Positions 8,682 through 17,766 are shown, numbered from the stretch's first letter. The stretch: 48,392 nucleotides of DNA from Gammaproteobacteria bacterium (GCA_003132025.1 PKWJ01000017.1:51988-100379), one strand, 5' to 3'. A program made the numbers and translations. The notes: generated by a model from the letters alone, not told the origin.

Positions 8682-9998
8682 GTGCAGAGTATACCGATCG
8701 CAATCCCCATAGAATCGCAGGGGCTGGCGGCAGCGCCATTGGATCGCTGGGCGCTCGCGGCGACTGTAGCTGGCAACGCCCTCGAGTTCTACGATTTCCT
8801 GGCGTATTCGACCTTCTCGGTTTACATCAGCCACGCTTTCTTCCCGACCGGAAATGTATTTGTCAGTCTGCTGCTGACGCTGGCGACTTTTGGAGTCGGA
8901 TTCCTCACTCGCCCGCTGGGCGGCCTGTTGATCGGTGCCTATGCCGACCGTGCTGGCCGCCGACCAGCCCTGATGCTGACCATCAGCCTGATGGCGTTCG
9001 GCACGCTGGCTCTGGCATTGACGCCGTCCTACGCCAGCATAGGCCTGTCGGCGCCGGTGATTCTGATCCTCGCGCGCCTGGTGCAGGGGCTGGCGCTGGG
9101 CGGAGAGGTGGGGCCGGCGACGGCAGTACTGCTCGAGTGCGCTCCGGCCAGCCGCCGCGCCTATTTCGTCAGCTGGCAGAACGCCAGCCAGGGAGTCGCG
9201 GTATTGGCGGCCGGCGTAGTCGGATATGCGTTGTCGACGACCCTGGAACCGCAGCAGCTGGCGCTCTGGGGCTGGCGGGTTCCGTTCGCCCTGGGATTGG
9301 CAATCGTTCCAGTGGGTCTGTATATCCGCCGGCGCTTGCCGGAAACGCTGGCGGCACCCGGTACTCGCCGCAGCGCCGCCGTGTTGACGTTGCTGTGGCG
9401 CGCCCATCGCCGGCCGCTGGCGTTCGCGGTCCTGATCGTCATGTGCCTGACGATTTCCACCTATGTCACGGCCTACATGACGACCTACGCGCTCACCACC
9501 CTGGGAATGGCGGCGTCCAAGGCCATGTTCGCCTCGATCGCTAATGGCGGCGTCATGGCGGTGGGAGCCTTATTGGGCGGCCACCTGAGTGATCGCTTCG
9601 GGAAAAAGCCGGTGATGATTCTGCCGAGAATTGCGCTCGCCGTTGTGGTGCTGCCGGCGTTTCTGCTGTTGTTGTCCGTCTCGACGACAACCGTTCTGGT
9701 GTTAGTGACGGCATCGCTGACATTGCTGAGCGTGCTGAGCAGCGCCGCGGCGTTGACGGCGCTGGCCGAAGTGTTTCCCAACGAGGTACGTAGCTCCGGA
9801 GTGGCCATCTCCTATGCGCTGTCGGTCACCTTGTTCGGCGGCACGACCCAGTTCATCATCGCGTGGCTGATCGGCATGACCGGCAGCCGGGTGTCCCCCG
9901 CCTACTACGTTATTTTCACCAGCGCGATCGGCCTGTGGGCGATGTTCAAGCTTCCGGAACCGTCGAAAGGCGCGTCATCCGGGTCGTCTCACAGCTGA
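8682..9998 (+). CDS. MFS transporter, metabolite:H+ symporter (MHS) family
   Basis: The product has 438 residues and twelve hydrophobic segments. The N-terminus has the MHS signature AGNALEFYDFLAYS; the loop between helices 2 and 3 reads RPLGGLLIGAYADRAGRRP, and helix 4-5 carries LVQGLALGGEVGPA. ARLPET-type sequence (RRRLPETL) marks the end of the first half. MHS members import organic acids such as citrate, ketoglutarate, shikimate or betaine with protons; the substrate here cannot be read. The frame opens at GTG 8682 with only a weak ribosome site. Its 3' end overlaps the oppositely oriented carboxypeptidase gene by 10 bp. Confidence 0.88.
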   Translation: MQSIPIAIPIESQGLAAAPLDRWALAATVAGNALEFYDFLAYSTFSVYISHAFFPTGNVFVSLLLTLATFGVGFLTRPLGGLLIGAYADRAGRRPALMLTISLMAFGTLALALTPSYASIGLSAPVILILARLVQGLALGGEVGPATAVLLECAPASRRAYFVSWQNASQGVAVLAAGVVGYALSTTLEPQQLALWGWRVPFALGLAIVPVGLYIRRRLPETLAAPGTRRSAAVLTLLWRAHRRPLAFAVLIVMCLTISTYVTAYMTTYALTTLGMAASKAMFASIANGGVMAVGALLGGHLSDRFGKKPVMILPRIALAVVVLPAFLLLLSVSTTTVLVLVTASLTLLSVLSSAAALTALAEVFPNEVRSSGVAISYALSVTLFGGTTQFIIAWLIGMTGSRVSPAYYVIFTSAIGLWAMFKLPEPSKGASSGSSHS

Positions 9999-11710
9999 CC
10001 GTCCGGTAATCTGTCGACCAGCGTCGCCCGCGTCGCAATCCGGCCCGCGCGCTCGTGCCAGCTCACCATACCGATCTCGGTGCCAGCCCGCGCCTCGATC
10101 ACCCACTCGGCGTAGGCAAGGTCTGCGGTCGGCCGGTTGTTGGGCCAGAAACTGATGCCGGTGTGCAGATGGGCCCAACCTTCGAGCTCTCCCAACTCTT
10201 CCCGCGGCTTGCCGACCAGCAGGCGCGCTCCCGCGGGCAGGGCGATTTCGGCCAGGACTCCGCGCGTTTGTTTGCGTTTGAGCCCCATCTTGCTGACGTA
10301 ACTCGGTAGCCAGCCAGAGTTTTGCACTACCAGCCGGACACGCCAGCTATCGCCACCCAGTGCGACCACATTGAGCTCACGCAATTCGAGTTTCGGCCCG
10401 ATCAGATTCAACCACAACAGCCATTTCGGCAAGCGGGCGATCTCCTGCTCGCGCAACTGCGGCGGCGGGTTGCTGAATATCGCCGTGCGCTGCCAGCCGC
10501 CGATCTCGACCGGACCCAACTGCGGATGTGCGAATGGCCGCCAGTCGACATAACCCTCGCCCGGAGCGACCTGCTGCGCCCACGTATACATCTTCAGATC
10601 ATCCGAGACGCGATGATCGCGGAACCAGTGAATCCACTCGTTGTTGTCGATCCCGGCCGCCTGCTTCGGATTCCAGAGTTCGACCGTCCATGTGAAGCGA
10701 CCCAGGTGCTCGTAGATCCAGTCGAATGAACCGGAAATGAACTGGTTCGGGTAGTACTGGAAGTCGTGCCAGACCGAAATCGCCGGATATCCCGTAAGTT
10801 CCTCACCTTTCCTGCCCTGTGCCCGGAAGGTCCACAGGTCCTCAGGGATCATCTGGTCGTCGGGCTGGGATCCGAGCGGACGCAACAGAGCGCCGGAGAA
10901 GGTATGCAGGCTGGTGCCGCCGCAGATGTTCGGGTGCGATACAAAGAACTCGACGATCGCCCGTACCTCCGGTTCGCTGGTGGGATAGGGCCCGGCGCCG
11001 GCTTGTTCGAATTCCTGGCGCCACAGCGCGGGAAAGTTACGATTCAGGTCCAACCCCTGCGCATTTCCAGCCAGACCAGGCACCGGCACGTGGACGCCGT
11101 CATAGTTGTTCAGCAAACCTTCAGGCAGCACGCGAAAATACTCACCGCCCGGGGCATCGCTCGGGTCGCGACGCACCAGCAGCCGTGGTTCCAGCGGATG
11201 CGGCTTCCATGGGCCGTTGGGGTCTGCGACACGCATCTGCAGAATGCGCCCGTCGCCATCGATATCCTGAGTAATCAGGCCCTCAACCGGCTCTTCGTCG
11301 TACGGGTAGCGGCGTGTCCCGGAGCGCACCAATCGTGGATGCTCGGCCAGCGCCCATTCGGCGCCGTCAGGATTCACGCGCGGACAGATATAGAACGCGC
11401 GTGTGTCGAGACAGCGCGTGGTGTCCGGATCGGTACTGTAGCCGCCCAACAGCGTCTGAATGAAATACAGGCACGCCGTCGATGCCAGCAACTCGGTGGC
11501 GTGAATATTGCCGTCGATCCAGTAGGCCGGCTTGTCGTGCGCCGGGCCGGTGTCGCTATTCGTGATGACGACAACGTAGATGTCGCGCTTTTCATGGCTT
11601 TGGCCGATGACACGCAGTTCGACCAGTCGCGGCCGTTCGGCCGCAAAGTCGCGCAGGTGCGCTACCAGGGTGTCATAGCGCGGGAAGCGCGAAAAGTCGA
11701 TGCTCGGCAC
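9989..11710 (-). CDS. M14-family zinc carboxypeptidase
   Basis: A 573-residue protein without an obvious signal peptide. The zinc site is intact: His70 and Glu73 in GNIHATELLAS, and His269 in TSLHTFSG. Catalytic Glu344 lies in TWTVELWNP, and DLNRNFP (221-227) supplies the substrate-binding Asn-Arg. The C-terminal third (about 400-573) is an extra, probably beta-sandwich, region. M14 enzymes remove C-terminal residues from peptides; some act on murein peptides or amide conjugates, and the specificity here is unclear. The start is GTG 11710, chosen because AAGGA lies nine bases upstream and it gives the conserved N-terminus. It converges on the MHS transporter gene. Confidence 0.9.
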   Translation of the reverse strand: MPSIDFSRFPRYDTLVAHLRDFAAERPRLVELRVIGQSHEKRDIYVVVITNSDTGPAHDKPAYWIDGNIHATELLASTACLYFIQTLLGGYSTDPDTTRCLDTRAFYICPRVNPDGAEWALAEHPRLVRSGTRRYPYDEEPVEGLITQDIDGDGRILQMRVADPNGPWKPHPLEPRLLVRRDPSDAPGGEYFRVLPEGLLNNYDGVHVPVPGLAGNAQGLDLNRNFPALWRQEFEQAGAGPYPTSEPEVRAIVEFFVSHPNICGGTSLHTFSGALLRPLGSQPDDQMIPEDLWTFRAQGRKGEELTGYPAISVWHDFQYYPNQFISGSFDWIYEHLGRFTWTVELWNPKQAAGIDNNEWIHWFRDHRVSDDLKMYTWAQQVAPGEGYVDWRPFAHPQLGPVEIGGWQRTAIFSNPPPQLREQEIARLPKWLLWLNLIGPKLELRELNVVALGGDSWRVRLVVQNSGWLPSYVSKMGLKRKQTRGVLAEIALPAGARLLVGKPREELGELEGWAHLHTGISFWPNNRPTADLAYAEWVIEARAGTEIGMVSWHERAGRIATRATLVDRLPDGQL

Positions 11711-11895
11711 GGCGGGCGATCCTTAAGGTTTGAGCACGGCAGTCAATCGAGTGTTGACTCCAGCCTGCTTGAATTATCGACGAGTTTCTGAAGTCAGGAT
11801 ACCCCTGCATAAGGTCATTGCGCCGGCAGCTGCGCTTGGGCGCTCATACCGCGTAGTGATACAGTTGCCGCATAGATCAATCGAGGCGACACCGT

Positions 11896-12162
11896 ATGGC
11901 GACAGGCTGGGCGAAAGAAGGCGCGGTTCAAGATCAGATCGACGCCACGATCAAGGACGCCATCCGCCGTGCGCAGAGTCGCTTGCCGCAGGGCCCCGGA
12001 TTGTCCCATTGCGCCGAGTGCGGGGCTGAAATTCCGCAGTCGCGCAGGCAGGCGCTCCCCAGCGCTCGCCTGTGCCTTTCATGTCAGGAGGCACAGGATC
12101 GCGAGGCCGCCACCTTCAGTGGCTACAACCGGCGCGGGAGCAAAGACAGTCAGCTACGGTGA
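11896..12162 (+). CDS. DksA/TraR-type C4 zinc-finger protein (YbiI-like)
   Basis: An 88-residue protein with an N-terminal helical part and a C4 zinc finger (Cys39, Cys42, Cys60, Cys63; CAECG and CLSCQ). It is much shorter than DksA (about 150 aa) and lacks its long coiled coil, so it resembles YbiI-type or phage-type DksA paralogues. Such proteins may bind RNA polymerase through the secondary channel, but this has been shown only for some. It stands alone between the carboxypeptidase promoter region and the aldo/keto reductase. Confidence 0.85.
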   Translation: MATGWAKEGAVQDQIDATIKDAIRRAQSRLPQGPGLSHCAECGAEIPQSRRQALPSARLCLSCQEAQDREAATFSGYNRRGSKDSQLR

Positions 12163-12226
12163 GCGCCCATGATCCGACGGCGGTGACCGCCTATACTCGC
12201 GCGACGGTGCCTTTATCGGAGCGATC

Positions 12227-13111
12227 ATGAGCGGCAAGGTGACTGCGGCAAAATCAGGCAGCTTCAGGCTCGGTGGCACCACTGCGATCCACCGGCTGGG
12301 CTTTGGCAGCATGCGAACTACGGGCCCCGGAATCTGGGGTCCGCCCGAGGATCGAGCCGAGGTGCTGCGGACCTTAAAACGCCTGCCGGATCTGGGTATT
12401 ACTTTTGTCGACACCGCCGACTCCTATGGTCCCGACATTGCCGAGGAACTGATCCGCGAAGCGCTGCATCCCTACGGCGCCATGCTGATCGCCACCAAAG
12501 CGGGCCTTGCCCGTACCGGGCCTAGTCAATGGACTCCGCTGGGCAGGCCGGAATACCTGATCCAGCAGGCGCATACCAGCTGTCACCGGCTGGGCGTGGA
12601 GCAGATCGGCCTGTGGCAATTGCACCGCATCGATCCCAAGGTGCCGCGCGATGAACAGTTCGGCGCAGTGAAGTCGCTGATCGACAGCGGCATCATTCGA
12701 CACGCGGGCCTGAGCCAGGTGTCGGTGCCTGACATCAAGGCGGCACAGAAGGTGTTCGACGTGGCGAGCGTTCAGAATCGCTATAACCTGGCCGATCGCG
12801 CCAGCGAGGACGTGCTGGAGTATTGCAGCTCGCAGGGCATTGGATTCATCCCCTGGTTTCCGCTGGCGGCTGGAAGCCTGACCCGCGCCGGATCGGCGCT
12901 GGACACCATCGCCAAGCGACACCGTGCGACCCCAGGTCAGGTGGCTCTGGCATGGGTGCTCAAGCGCAGCCCCGTCATGCTCCCGATTCCAGGAACCTCG
13001 AAGCGCTCGCACCTGGAAGAGAACGTCGCGGCGGCCGGTATTGAACTCAGCGACGCCGAATTCGCCTCGTTGGACGACGATGGCAAAGGCATCGCGTTGA
13101 CACAGCAGTGA
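12227..13111 (+). CDS. Aldo/keto reductase
   Basis: The 294-residue product has the whole AKR catalytic tetrad: Asp62 and Tyr67 in FVDTADSYG, Lys91 in IATKAG, and His133 in LWQLHRID. Late motifs for NADPH binding ([14 protein letters not shown]) are also present. Family members reduce aldehydes or ketones with NADPH in the cytoplasm; the best overall resemblance is to YdbC-like or general stress oxidoreductases. The physiological substrate is not evident from the neighbours. ATG 12227 is preceded by GGAGCG. A hairpin at 13153-13171 probably ends its transcript. Confidence 0.92.
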   Translation: MSGKVTAAKSGSFRLGGTTAIHRLGFGSMRTTGPGIWGPPEDRAEVLRTLKRLPDLGITFVDTADSYGPDIAEELIREALHPYGAMLIATKAGLARTGPSQWTPLGRPEYLIQQAHTSCHRLGVEQIGLWQLHRIDPKVPRDEQFGAVKSLIDSGIIRHAGLSQVSVPDIKAAQKVFDVASVQNRYNLADRASEDVLEYCSSQGIGFIPWFPLAAGSLTRAGSALDTIAKRHRATPGQVALAWVLKRSPVMLPIPGTSKRSHLEENVAAAGIELSDAEFASLDDDGKGIALTQQ

Positions 13112-13152
13112 TCGCGTTGCCGCTATTCTGCGGCGCGCCCCAGCGGCGCGCC

Positions 13153-13171
13153 GAGCCGAGCCTATCGGCTC
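13153..13171. terminator. Candidate bidirectional terminator hairpin
   Basis: GAGCCGA (13153-13159) and TCGGCTC (13165-13171) are perfect inverted repeats around a five-base loop. The hairpin lies between the convergent aldo/keto reductase (stop 13111) and the small lipoprotein gene (stop 13178), which fits a shared terminator. There is no clear T-run on either side. Confidence 0.45.
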
Positions 13172-13177
13172 AGCAGC

Positions 13178-13348
13178 TCAACGGCAGAAATTGTCCCCCG
13201 GACCGCAGTCATGCCATGCATGCTCGTGGTAGTACCGGTTGTGGTCGCGATCCCAATAGCCTTCCCGCGGCTCGACCACGCACGCCGACGTGAATGCTAT
13301 GAGTCCCAGCAGGAAACTGAATTTTGCAATGCGCAGCGTTGTAATCAT
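13178..13348 (-). CDS. Small lipoprotein-like exported protein, 56 aa
   Basis: This gene is under 60 codons and easy to miss. ATG 13348 is preceded by GGGAG seven bases away. Translation gives a basic start (MITTLRIAKF), a hydrophobic core (SFLLGLIAF) and a plausible lipobox TSAC, with Cys23 as the lipidation site. The mature part (CVVEPREGYWDRDHNRYYHE and the rest) is rich in Tyr, His and Asp and has two more cysteines, ending at TGA 13178-13180. This is the layout of small outer-membrane lipoproteins and of the YXWGXW-type exported proteins. I do not recognise a family. The hydrophobic signal, strong ribosome site and clean stop are the evidence that it is real. Confidence 0.7.
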   Translation of the reverse strand: MITTLRIAKFSFLLGLIAFTSACVVEPREGYWDRDHNRYYHEHAWHDCGPGDNFCR

Positions 13349-13476
13349 CAATTTCTCCCAAGTTAAAAGACGCCTAGGCTAACCCAATCGCCTACGATGA
13401 GCCGTCCTCCATTCATGAGCACTTATGGGTGCAGGATTCTTACAATATCCGCGGCGCACACCGCGTCGGATGAGCT

Positions 13477-13875
13477 CTAGTGTCTGGGTTCGCTGGCGTG
13501 TCCGCGGCCATCGCGCTCTTCGTTACCCCTGAAATGCTCTTTGTCGACCCGCTTCGCCGGGTCGAACCTCTCGCCGCGGTTCGGCATTGGGCCCCGATAA
13601 CCGTAGTCCGGGTGAAACGATCGGTTCACGTTGCCACGGAAGTTGCCCGGACCATGGAACCACGGGCCGGCACCAATGAATACGTCGCCACTGAACCATT
13701 CCGGGCCGTAATAACCCGACGGCGCGCAGCTATAGGGAGCGGCATCGTAGTAGCCATACGGGCAGACGGGGGCAACCCCGATATCGATGCTGACGCCCGC
13801 CACAGCGGGCGGCGGGGCTGCCGCGAGACAGCCCGCGACCGCTGTAGCCAACACCAGAACTTTAAATCCACGCAT
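13477..13875 (-). CDS. Secreted Gly/Tyr/Pro-rich protein of unknown function
   Basis: From ATG 13875 the product is 132 residues: a signal peptide (MRGFKVLVLATAVAGCLAAA, with probable cleavage after PPPAVA) followed by a mature region rich in Gly, Tyr, Pro and Phe (VCPYGYYDAAPYSC, GYYGPEWFSGDVFIGAGPW) and a charged C-terminus full of Arg, Asp and His. Similar small periplasmic proteins are common in Burkholderia- and Xanthomonas-type genomes and have no known role. A longer frame starting at 13947 would put 24 odd residues in front of the signal peptide, so I prefer the internal start. It is co-oriented with the 56-aa lipoprotein gene and may be regulated with it. Confidence 0.7.
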   Translation of the reverse strand: MRGFKVLVLATAVAGCLAAAPPPAVAGVSIDIGVAPVCPYGYYDAAPYSCAPSGYYGPEWFSGDVFIGAGPWFHGPGNFRGNVNRSFHPDYGYRGPMPNRGERFDPAKRVDKEHFRGNEERDGRGHASEPRH

Positions 13876-13999
13876 ACATGTACCCCGACTTAGGTCAGAC
13901 GACATTGGTTCCGATCGCGTCAGGTGAAGCATCCCACCTCGGCGCACAGCAGTCTGTACGGCAACACACGAAGGACATAATGTCGGCCGTGGTAGTCAT

Positions 14000-14284
14000 G
14001 TCTATTTCGCCAAGAGCCGCGCCGGGTTGGACAAATCGCTTCACTGGCTCGACCGGCATGCGACACAGATTATCGGTTCGCTGCCCGCGCGCGAGATCAG
14101 CCTGCTCGAGGTGTCGCTGTTCTGCCTGCTCGAGCACCTGGTGTTTCGCGCTACGTTACCGCTGGCGCCCTAGCTGGCACTGGTTCGCTTCAGCGACGGA
14201 TTTGCCGCGCGCCCCTCGGCGCAGCGTACTCGCTACCGCTTTGATGCTCCGGCGAGTGGACCCGCCCTGTCTTCCTCGATGTGA
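14000..14284 (+). pseudogene. Glutathione S-transferase C-terminal remnant with an in-frame stop
   Basis: Reading in the frame of 14003 gives YFAKSRAGLDKSLHWLDRH, then REISLLEVSLFCLLEHLVFR, then after a TAG at 14171-14173, ALVRFSDGFAARPSAQRT and RYRFDA, ending at TGA 14282. This is the helical C-terminal domain of a GST (about 90 residues). The thioredoxin-like N-terminal domain is not found upstream, where the DNA instead holds the promoter side of the 13477-13875 gene. The amber codon splits even the remnant, so it is non-functional. A complete, different GST (YfcG type) lies at 17767-18465. Confidence 0.7.
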
Positions 14285-14295
14285 ACTGCGCAGGT

Positions 14296-15312
14296 ATGCT
14301 CGGCAGTACCGTGTCGACTCCCGTTATAGTTCACAGTTATCCGCTGGCCGTGCGCGATTGCAGCCTGTTCGCCGCATTTGGCCTGCTGCTGCGGACTTTG
14401 CCCTATGCCCTGATCCGATTCGCGATTCTGCTGGCGTTTTCGCTCGCCACGATCATCTGGCTGGTCCTGACAGTGGGCGGGCTGATCTGGTTCAGCGCCC
14501 ACGTGGCGCCCGCTTTCGGTTGGATCTGGTTCCTGTTCGGCGTCGTGCTGGCCGGATGGTACTGGATGGTTTCGCTGCGCTACTTCCTGCATCTGATTGA
14601 ATGCGGCCACGTAGCCGTATTGACGCAGTTGATCGTTCATGGCCAGATCGGCAATGGCAGCGAATCCATGTTTGACTACGGGCGCCGCGTCGTGACGGAG
14701 CATTTCGGACAGGTCAATCTATTGTTCGTCATGAATCTGCTGGTACGTGGCGTGCTTAACGCCTTTCATCGCACGCTCGACTGGATCGCGGAGGCGCTGC
14801 CGATCCCCGGCCTGGGCGCGATCGCCAACCTGCTGACGGCAGTTGTGCGCGCGGCGACGCGCTACATGGACAAAGCGATCCTGTCCTACAACCTTGCCTG
14901 CAACGCCGACAACCCGTGGACCGGCGCGCGCGACGGCCTGGTCTATTATTGCCAGAATGCCAGGCCGATACTGAAGACCGCAGCCTGGATCGTGATCGCA
15001 GAATTCGCGCTGAGCGTTCTGCTGTGGCTGCTGCTGCTCGCGCCGACGGCGGCGATCACCGTGATGTTGCCGCCGTCGGTGCGCGGAGTGGGCGCGATCT
15101 CGGTATTCAGTGCGGTGCTGTTTGCCCTCGCCGCGCGCGGTGCGTTCATCAAGCCGCTGTTCCTTATCATGATCCTGGTGCGGTTCCACACCGCGATCGA
15201 AGGGCAACCTATCCGCCAGGACTGGGTCGCGCGACTCGACCAGTTGTCCGGTAAGTTTCGCAGTCTCGAGCAAAAGGCACAGGCCTACACCCGCCCGGCC
15301 CCGCAGCCCTAA
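14296..15312 (+). CDS. Multi-pass inner-membrane protein of unknown function
   Basis: About 338 residues from ATG 14296; a GTG at 14281 in the same frame would add five. Hydrophobic segments lie at roughly 25-60, 65-95, 135-155, 175-200, 235-265 and 270-300. Between them is a conserved-looking polar stretch RYMDKAILSYNLACNADNPW followed by ARDGLVYYCQNARP. That arrangement and the late K-P-L-F-L-I-M-I helix faintly recall the C-terminal half of choline-transporter-like (SLC44) proteins, but I would not assign it. It starts right after the GST remnant and converges with deoC. Confidence 0.65.
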   Translation: MLGSTVSTPVIVHSYPLAVRDCSLFAAFGLLLRTLPYALIRFAILLAFSLATIIWLVLTVGGLIWFSAHVAPAFGWIWFLFGVVLAGWYWMVSLRYFLHLIECGHVAVLTQLIVHGQIGNGSESMFDYGRRVVTEHFGQVNLLFVMNLLVRGVLNAFHRTLDWIAEALPIPGLGAIANLLTAVVRAATRYMDKAILSYNLACNADNPWTGARDGLVYYCQNARPILKTAAWIVIAEFALSVLLWLLLLAPTAAITVMLPPSVRGVGAISVFSAVLFALAARGAFIKPLFLIMILVRFHTAIEGQPIRQDWVARLDQLSGKFRSLEQKAQAYTRPAPQP

Positions 15313-15340
15313 AGGGATGTAGCAACGATCGGGGCCCGAG

Positions 15341-16168
15341 CTACTGCAGTTGCGCGAGCAGCTCGTGAATCAGCGCTGAGGCGCCGATCCTGAAATTCTC
15401 CGGCCGTGCGCTGTCGGCGCCGAAGCGATCCTCATACAGCCGCAGGTACGATTGCGCCTGCTCGATACTGCGAATGCCGCCCGATGCCTTGAATCCGATC
15501 CGCACGCCGTGGCTGCCGGCATCGCCGATGGCTGCGATCAACGCGGCCGCCGCTTGGGGCGTCGCGCCCGGATCGGTCTTGCCGGTAGAGGTCTTGAGGA
15601 ATTGCGCGCCGCCCTCGATTGCAATCTCGGCGGCGCGGCGGATGCGCTCCGGCGCAGCAATCTGGCCGGTCTCCAGGATGACCTTGAGCAGCGCGCGCTC
15701 GCCGCAGGCGGCGCGACAGGCGCGCACCAGCTGCAGCCCGATTTCGGGCCTCCCGGCCAGGAATTCACGATAGGGAAACACCACATCCACCTCACCCGCG
15801 CCGGCCGCAATCGCCGCCGCAGTTTCGGCGGCCGCAGCTTCGACGTCGGCGGCGCCGGTGGGAAAATTGGCGACCGCGGCGACTGCAATCTCGCTGTCAC
15901 GCAGTGCGGCACGCGCGACGGCTACCAGCCGCCCCCAGGTACACAGCGCCGCGACACGACCGGCCGGCGTGTGCGCCAGGCTCGAGAGCTTAACGATGGT
16001 GGCCGCGTCATCCGACTCGTTGAGGCTGGTCAGATCCACGAGCGGCAGCAGGCGCCGCGCCAGCGACGCGCGCGCACTGCCGATGGCATCGTGGCTGGAG
16101 GACACTAGGGTTGCGGGGACTGACAATGACGCGCCATCGGTGAGATTATATGCAGCACAACGGTTCAA
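15341..16168 (-). CDS. deoC: Deoxyribose-phosphate aldolase
   Basis: The enzyme cleaves 2-deoxyribose 5-phosphate to acetaldehyde and glyceraldehyde 3-phosphate in nucleoside catabolism. The class I aldolase signatures are complete: LVDLTSLN, AVANFPTG, GEVDVVFPYREF (Asp128), KVILETG, the Schiff-base lysine in FLKTSTGK (Lys192), and the second lysine in FKASGGIR (Lys227). The frame opens at TTG 16168 (275 aa). A GTG at 16105 would give 254 aa, closer to E. coli DeoC; neither has a strong ribosome site, so the start is uncertain. It diverges from the tautomerase gene across only 30 bp. No other deo genes are nearby. Confidence 0.93.
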   Translation of the reverse strand: MNRCAAYNLTDGASLSVPATLVSSSHDAIGSARASLARRLLPLVDLTSLNESDDAATIVKLSSLAHTPAGRVAALCTWGRLVAVARAALRDSEIAVAAVANFPTGAADVEAAAAETAAAIAAGAGEVDVVFPYREFLAGRPEIGLQLVRACRAACGERALLKVILETGQIAAPERIRRAAEIAIEGGAQFLKTSTGKTDPGATPQAAAALIAAIGDAGSHGVRIGFKASGGIRSIEQAQSYLRLYEDRFGADSARPENFRIGASALIHELLAQLQ

Positions 16169-16198
16169 AACTACCGCAACCTCAGGAGAGGATTTCCT

Positions 16199-16606
16199 AT
16201 GCCGTTAGCCCGCATCGATCTTCCAAAGGGCACGACCGCTGACTACCGCAGCGCCGTGGGCGACACTGTCTACAATGCGATGATCAGCGTGCTGAATGTG
16301 CCGCAGGACGATCGCTTCCAGGTTATCGCCGAACATGCGGGCGCGGACCTGGTGATTGATGCCGACTATCTGGGCATCCACAGGTCCCCCGATGCCATCG
16401 TGATTCAGGTCACCCTGAACGAGGGTCGATCCGTGGAAATGAAGCGGGCGTTCTACAAGGCGGTCGCAGACGGCCTTCATGAGCGCCTGGCACTGCGCCG
16501 CGAAGACGTCGTCATCAACCTGGTCGAGGTAAAGAAGGAAAACTGGTCGTTCGGCAATGGCGAGGCACAGTACGCCCCGGCGCCGGGGGCGGCCAACGTC
16601 AAATGA
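16199..16606 (+). CDS. Tautomerase superfamily protein (Tautomerase_2 / MIF-like)
   Basis: A 135-residue protein whose initiator Met is followed directly by Pro (MPLARIDLPKG), the catalytic N-terminal proline of the 4-oxalocrotonate tautomerase superfamily. The second half repeats the beta-alpha-beta fold (VIQVTLNEGRSVEMKRAFY, then DVVINLVEVKKENWSFGNG), as in two-unit members of the Tautomerase_2 group. Such enzymes tautomerise or dehalogenate keto-enol substrates; the substrate is not known. AGGAGAGG lies just upstream of ATG 16199. The gene is divergent from deoC and convergent with the OmpV-like gene. Confidence 0.88.
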   Translation: MPLARIDLPKGTTADYRSAVGDTVYNAMISVLNVPQDDRFQVIAEHAGADLVIDADYLGIHRSPDAIVIQVTLNEGRSVEMKRAFYKAVADGLHERLALRREDVVINLVEVKKENWSFGNGEAQYAPAPGAANVK

Positions 16607-16621
16607 GATCCCGGCCCGCAG

Positions 16622-17491
16622 CTACCATCGATACTCGGTTGAAAACTCGATCACGCCCTGCTCATTCGACTGCGTGATCGGGCTGGCACTGGCACTGCCT
16701 TCCAGCCGGTTCCACGCCAGATCCGCATTCACCAGCCAGTGATCGGTGATGAAGCGGCTGGCACTGAAACCCATGCCGACCGCTGTCAGGCCGCCATGCG
16801 CGCTGTAGATTGGATAAATGGAGTCCGCCGCCTGAGCCGCGTCCACACCAAATACCTTTCGATCGTATTGGCGATCGGAAAATGTCACTGACGGCCCGGC
16901 GAACATCACGAATTTCTGCGAACTTCCCGGCAGCGGCATGAAGGCCGAGAAATCGCCCAGCAGGCCGTCCGAGCCGCCTACGATGCGCCGCACGTCGGCA
17001 CGGAACACCAGTGGAAACGACTTCGAGATCACGTAAGACGCGAACGCCTTGACCACCGGCGCGGCATCGATGTTGCCCAGCCCATGCAAATGGTCCCAGT
17101 CATCCGACATATAGCGACCTAGGTCATAGCCGACCGACACCCCGGCTCTATATTTGTCGCCGTGAAGCAGGTTCACGCCGACGCCCTCACCGACGGAGGC
17201 GAATACAATATCCTTATAAAGAATGACGATGACCGGGCCGGGGGTGACGTGGTATGCCAGGCCGCCGTCGTAGCGCGGTTCTGCTATCACCGCGGCGCCG
17301 AGTACCACGCGCCAATCGTTGGTGTTTGGCTCGTAGAGCTTCTCCAGAATGGTGCCGCCTGGATACTGCCATTCCTGCAGCGGTGATGGCGTCTGCGCCC
17401 AAGCCATTCGCGGCAGCGCCACACACAGAATGAATGCCAGATAAGCCAAGCAACGGGGAACGATAGGTGTTCTCAGGAGACGACCGTGCAT
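16622..17491 (-). CDS. MipA/OmpV family outer-membrane protein
   Basis: From ATG 17491 the product is 289 residues with a signal peptide ending AWAQ. A longer frame begins at 17548 but would put 19 charged residues before the signal. The mature protein alternates polar and aromatic beta-strand residues and ends in an aromatic residue (FSTEYRW), as outer-membrane barrels do. The family pattern is visible: AAVIAEPRYDGG, VSVGYDLGRYMSDDWDHLHG and GPSVTFSDRQY. MipA binds murein hydrolases in E. coli, but most MipA/OmpV members have unknown roles, some in adhesion or drug resistance. It lies alone, with 275 bp to the divergent yfcG-like gene. Confidence 0.85.
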   Translation of the reverse strand: MHGRLLRTPIVPRCLAYLAFILCVALPRMAWAQTPSPLQEWQYPGGTILEKLYEPNTNDWRVVLGAAVIAEPRYDGGLAYHVTPGPVIVILYKDIVFASVGEGVGVNLLHGDKYRAGVSVGYDLGRYMSDDWDHLHGLGNIDAAPVVKAFASYVISKSFPLVFRADVRRIVGGSDGLLGDFSAFMPLPGSSQKFVMFAGPSVTFSDRQYDRKVFGVDAAQAADSIYPIYSAHGGLTAVGMGFSASRFITDHWLVNADLAWNRLEGSASASPITQSNEQGVIEFSTEYRW

Positions 17492-17766
17492 CCTTTTCTC
17501 ACCGGCGAACCGGCCCACGAGCCACCGACATAGGCGCTGCCCTATCATGACACAGCTTTATTCCTGACTTTCTTAACTCGCGCTCACATTGGTGAACTCG
17601 AAGCACTCACTGTACCCTCATCGGTTGGGCGTTTTTACAACGATGCCGTCCGCCGACCCCGGTGGTACCTTCCCCAGCCACCAGCAACGGCCTGACGTGC
17701 ACACGGTTGACGCACGCCGTCAGGCCCGGCATTGCGCAGCGGGACTGAGTTTGCGATCCTCCCCGG

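Noticed and set aside
13132-13152. Two GGCGCGCC octamers 5 bp apart
   Set aside because: The palindrome is expected often in GC-rich DNA and falls in a probable terminator area; no reason to treat it as a site or repeat element.
13878-14600. 240-codon plus-strand open frame
   Set aside because: It runs through the GST remnant and into the membrane-protein gene in the wrong frame, with an Arg/Pro/Ser-rich composition typical of GC-rich shadows.
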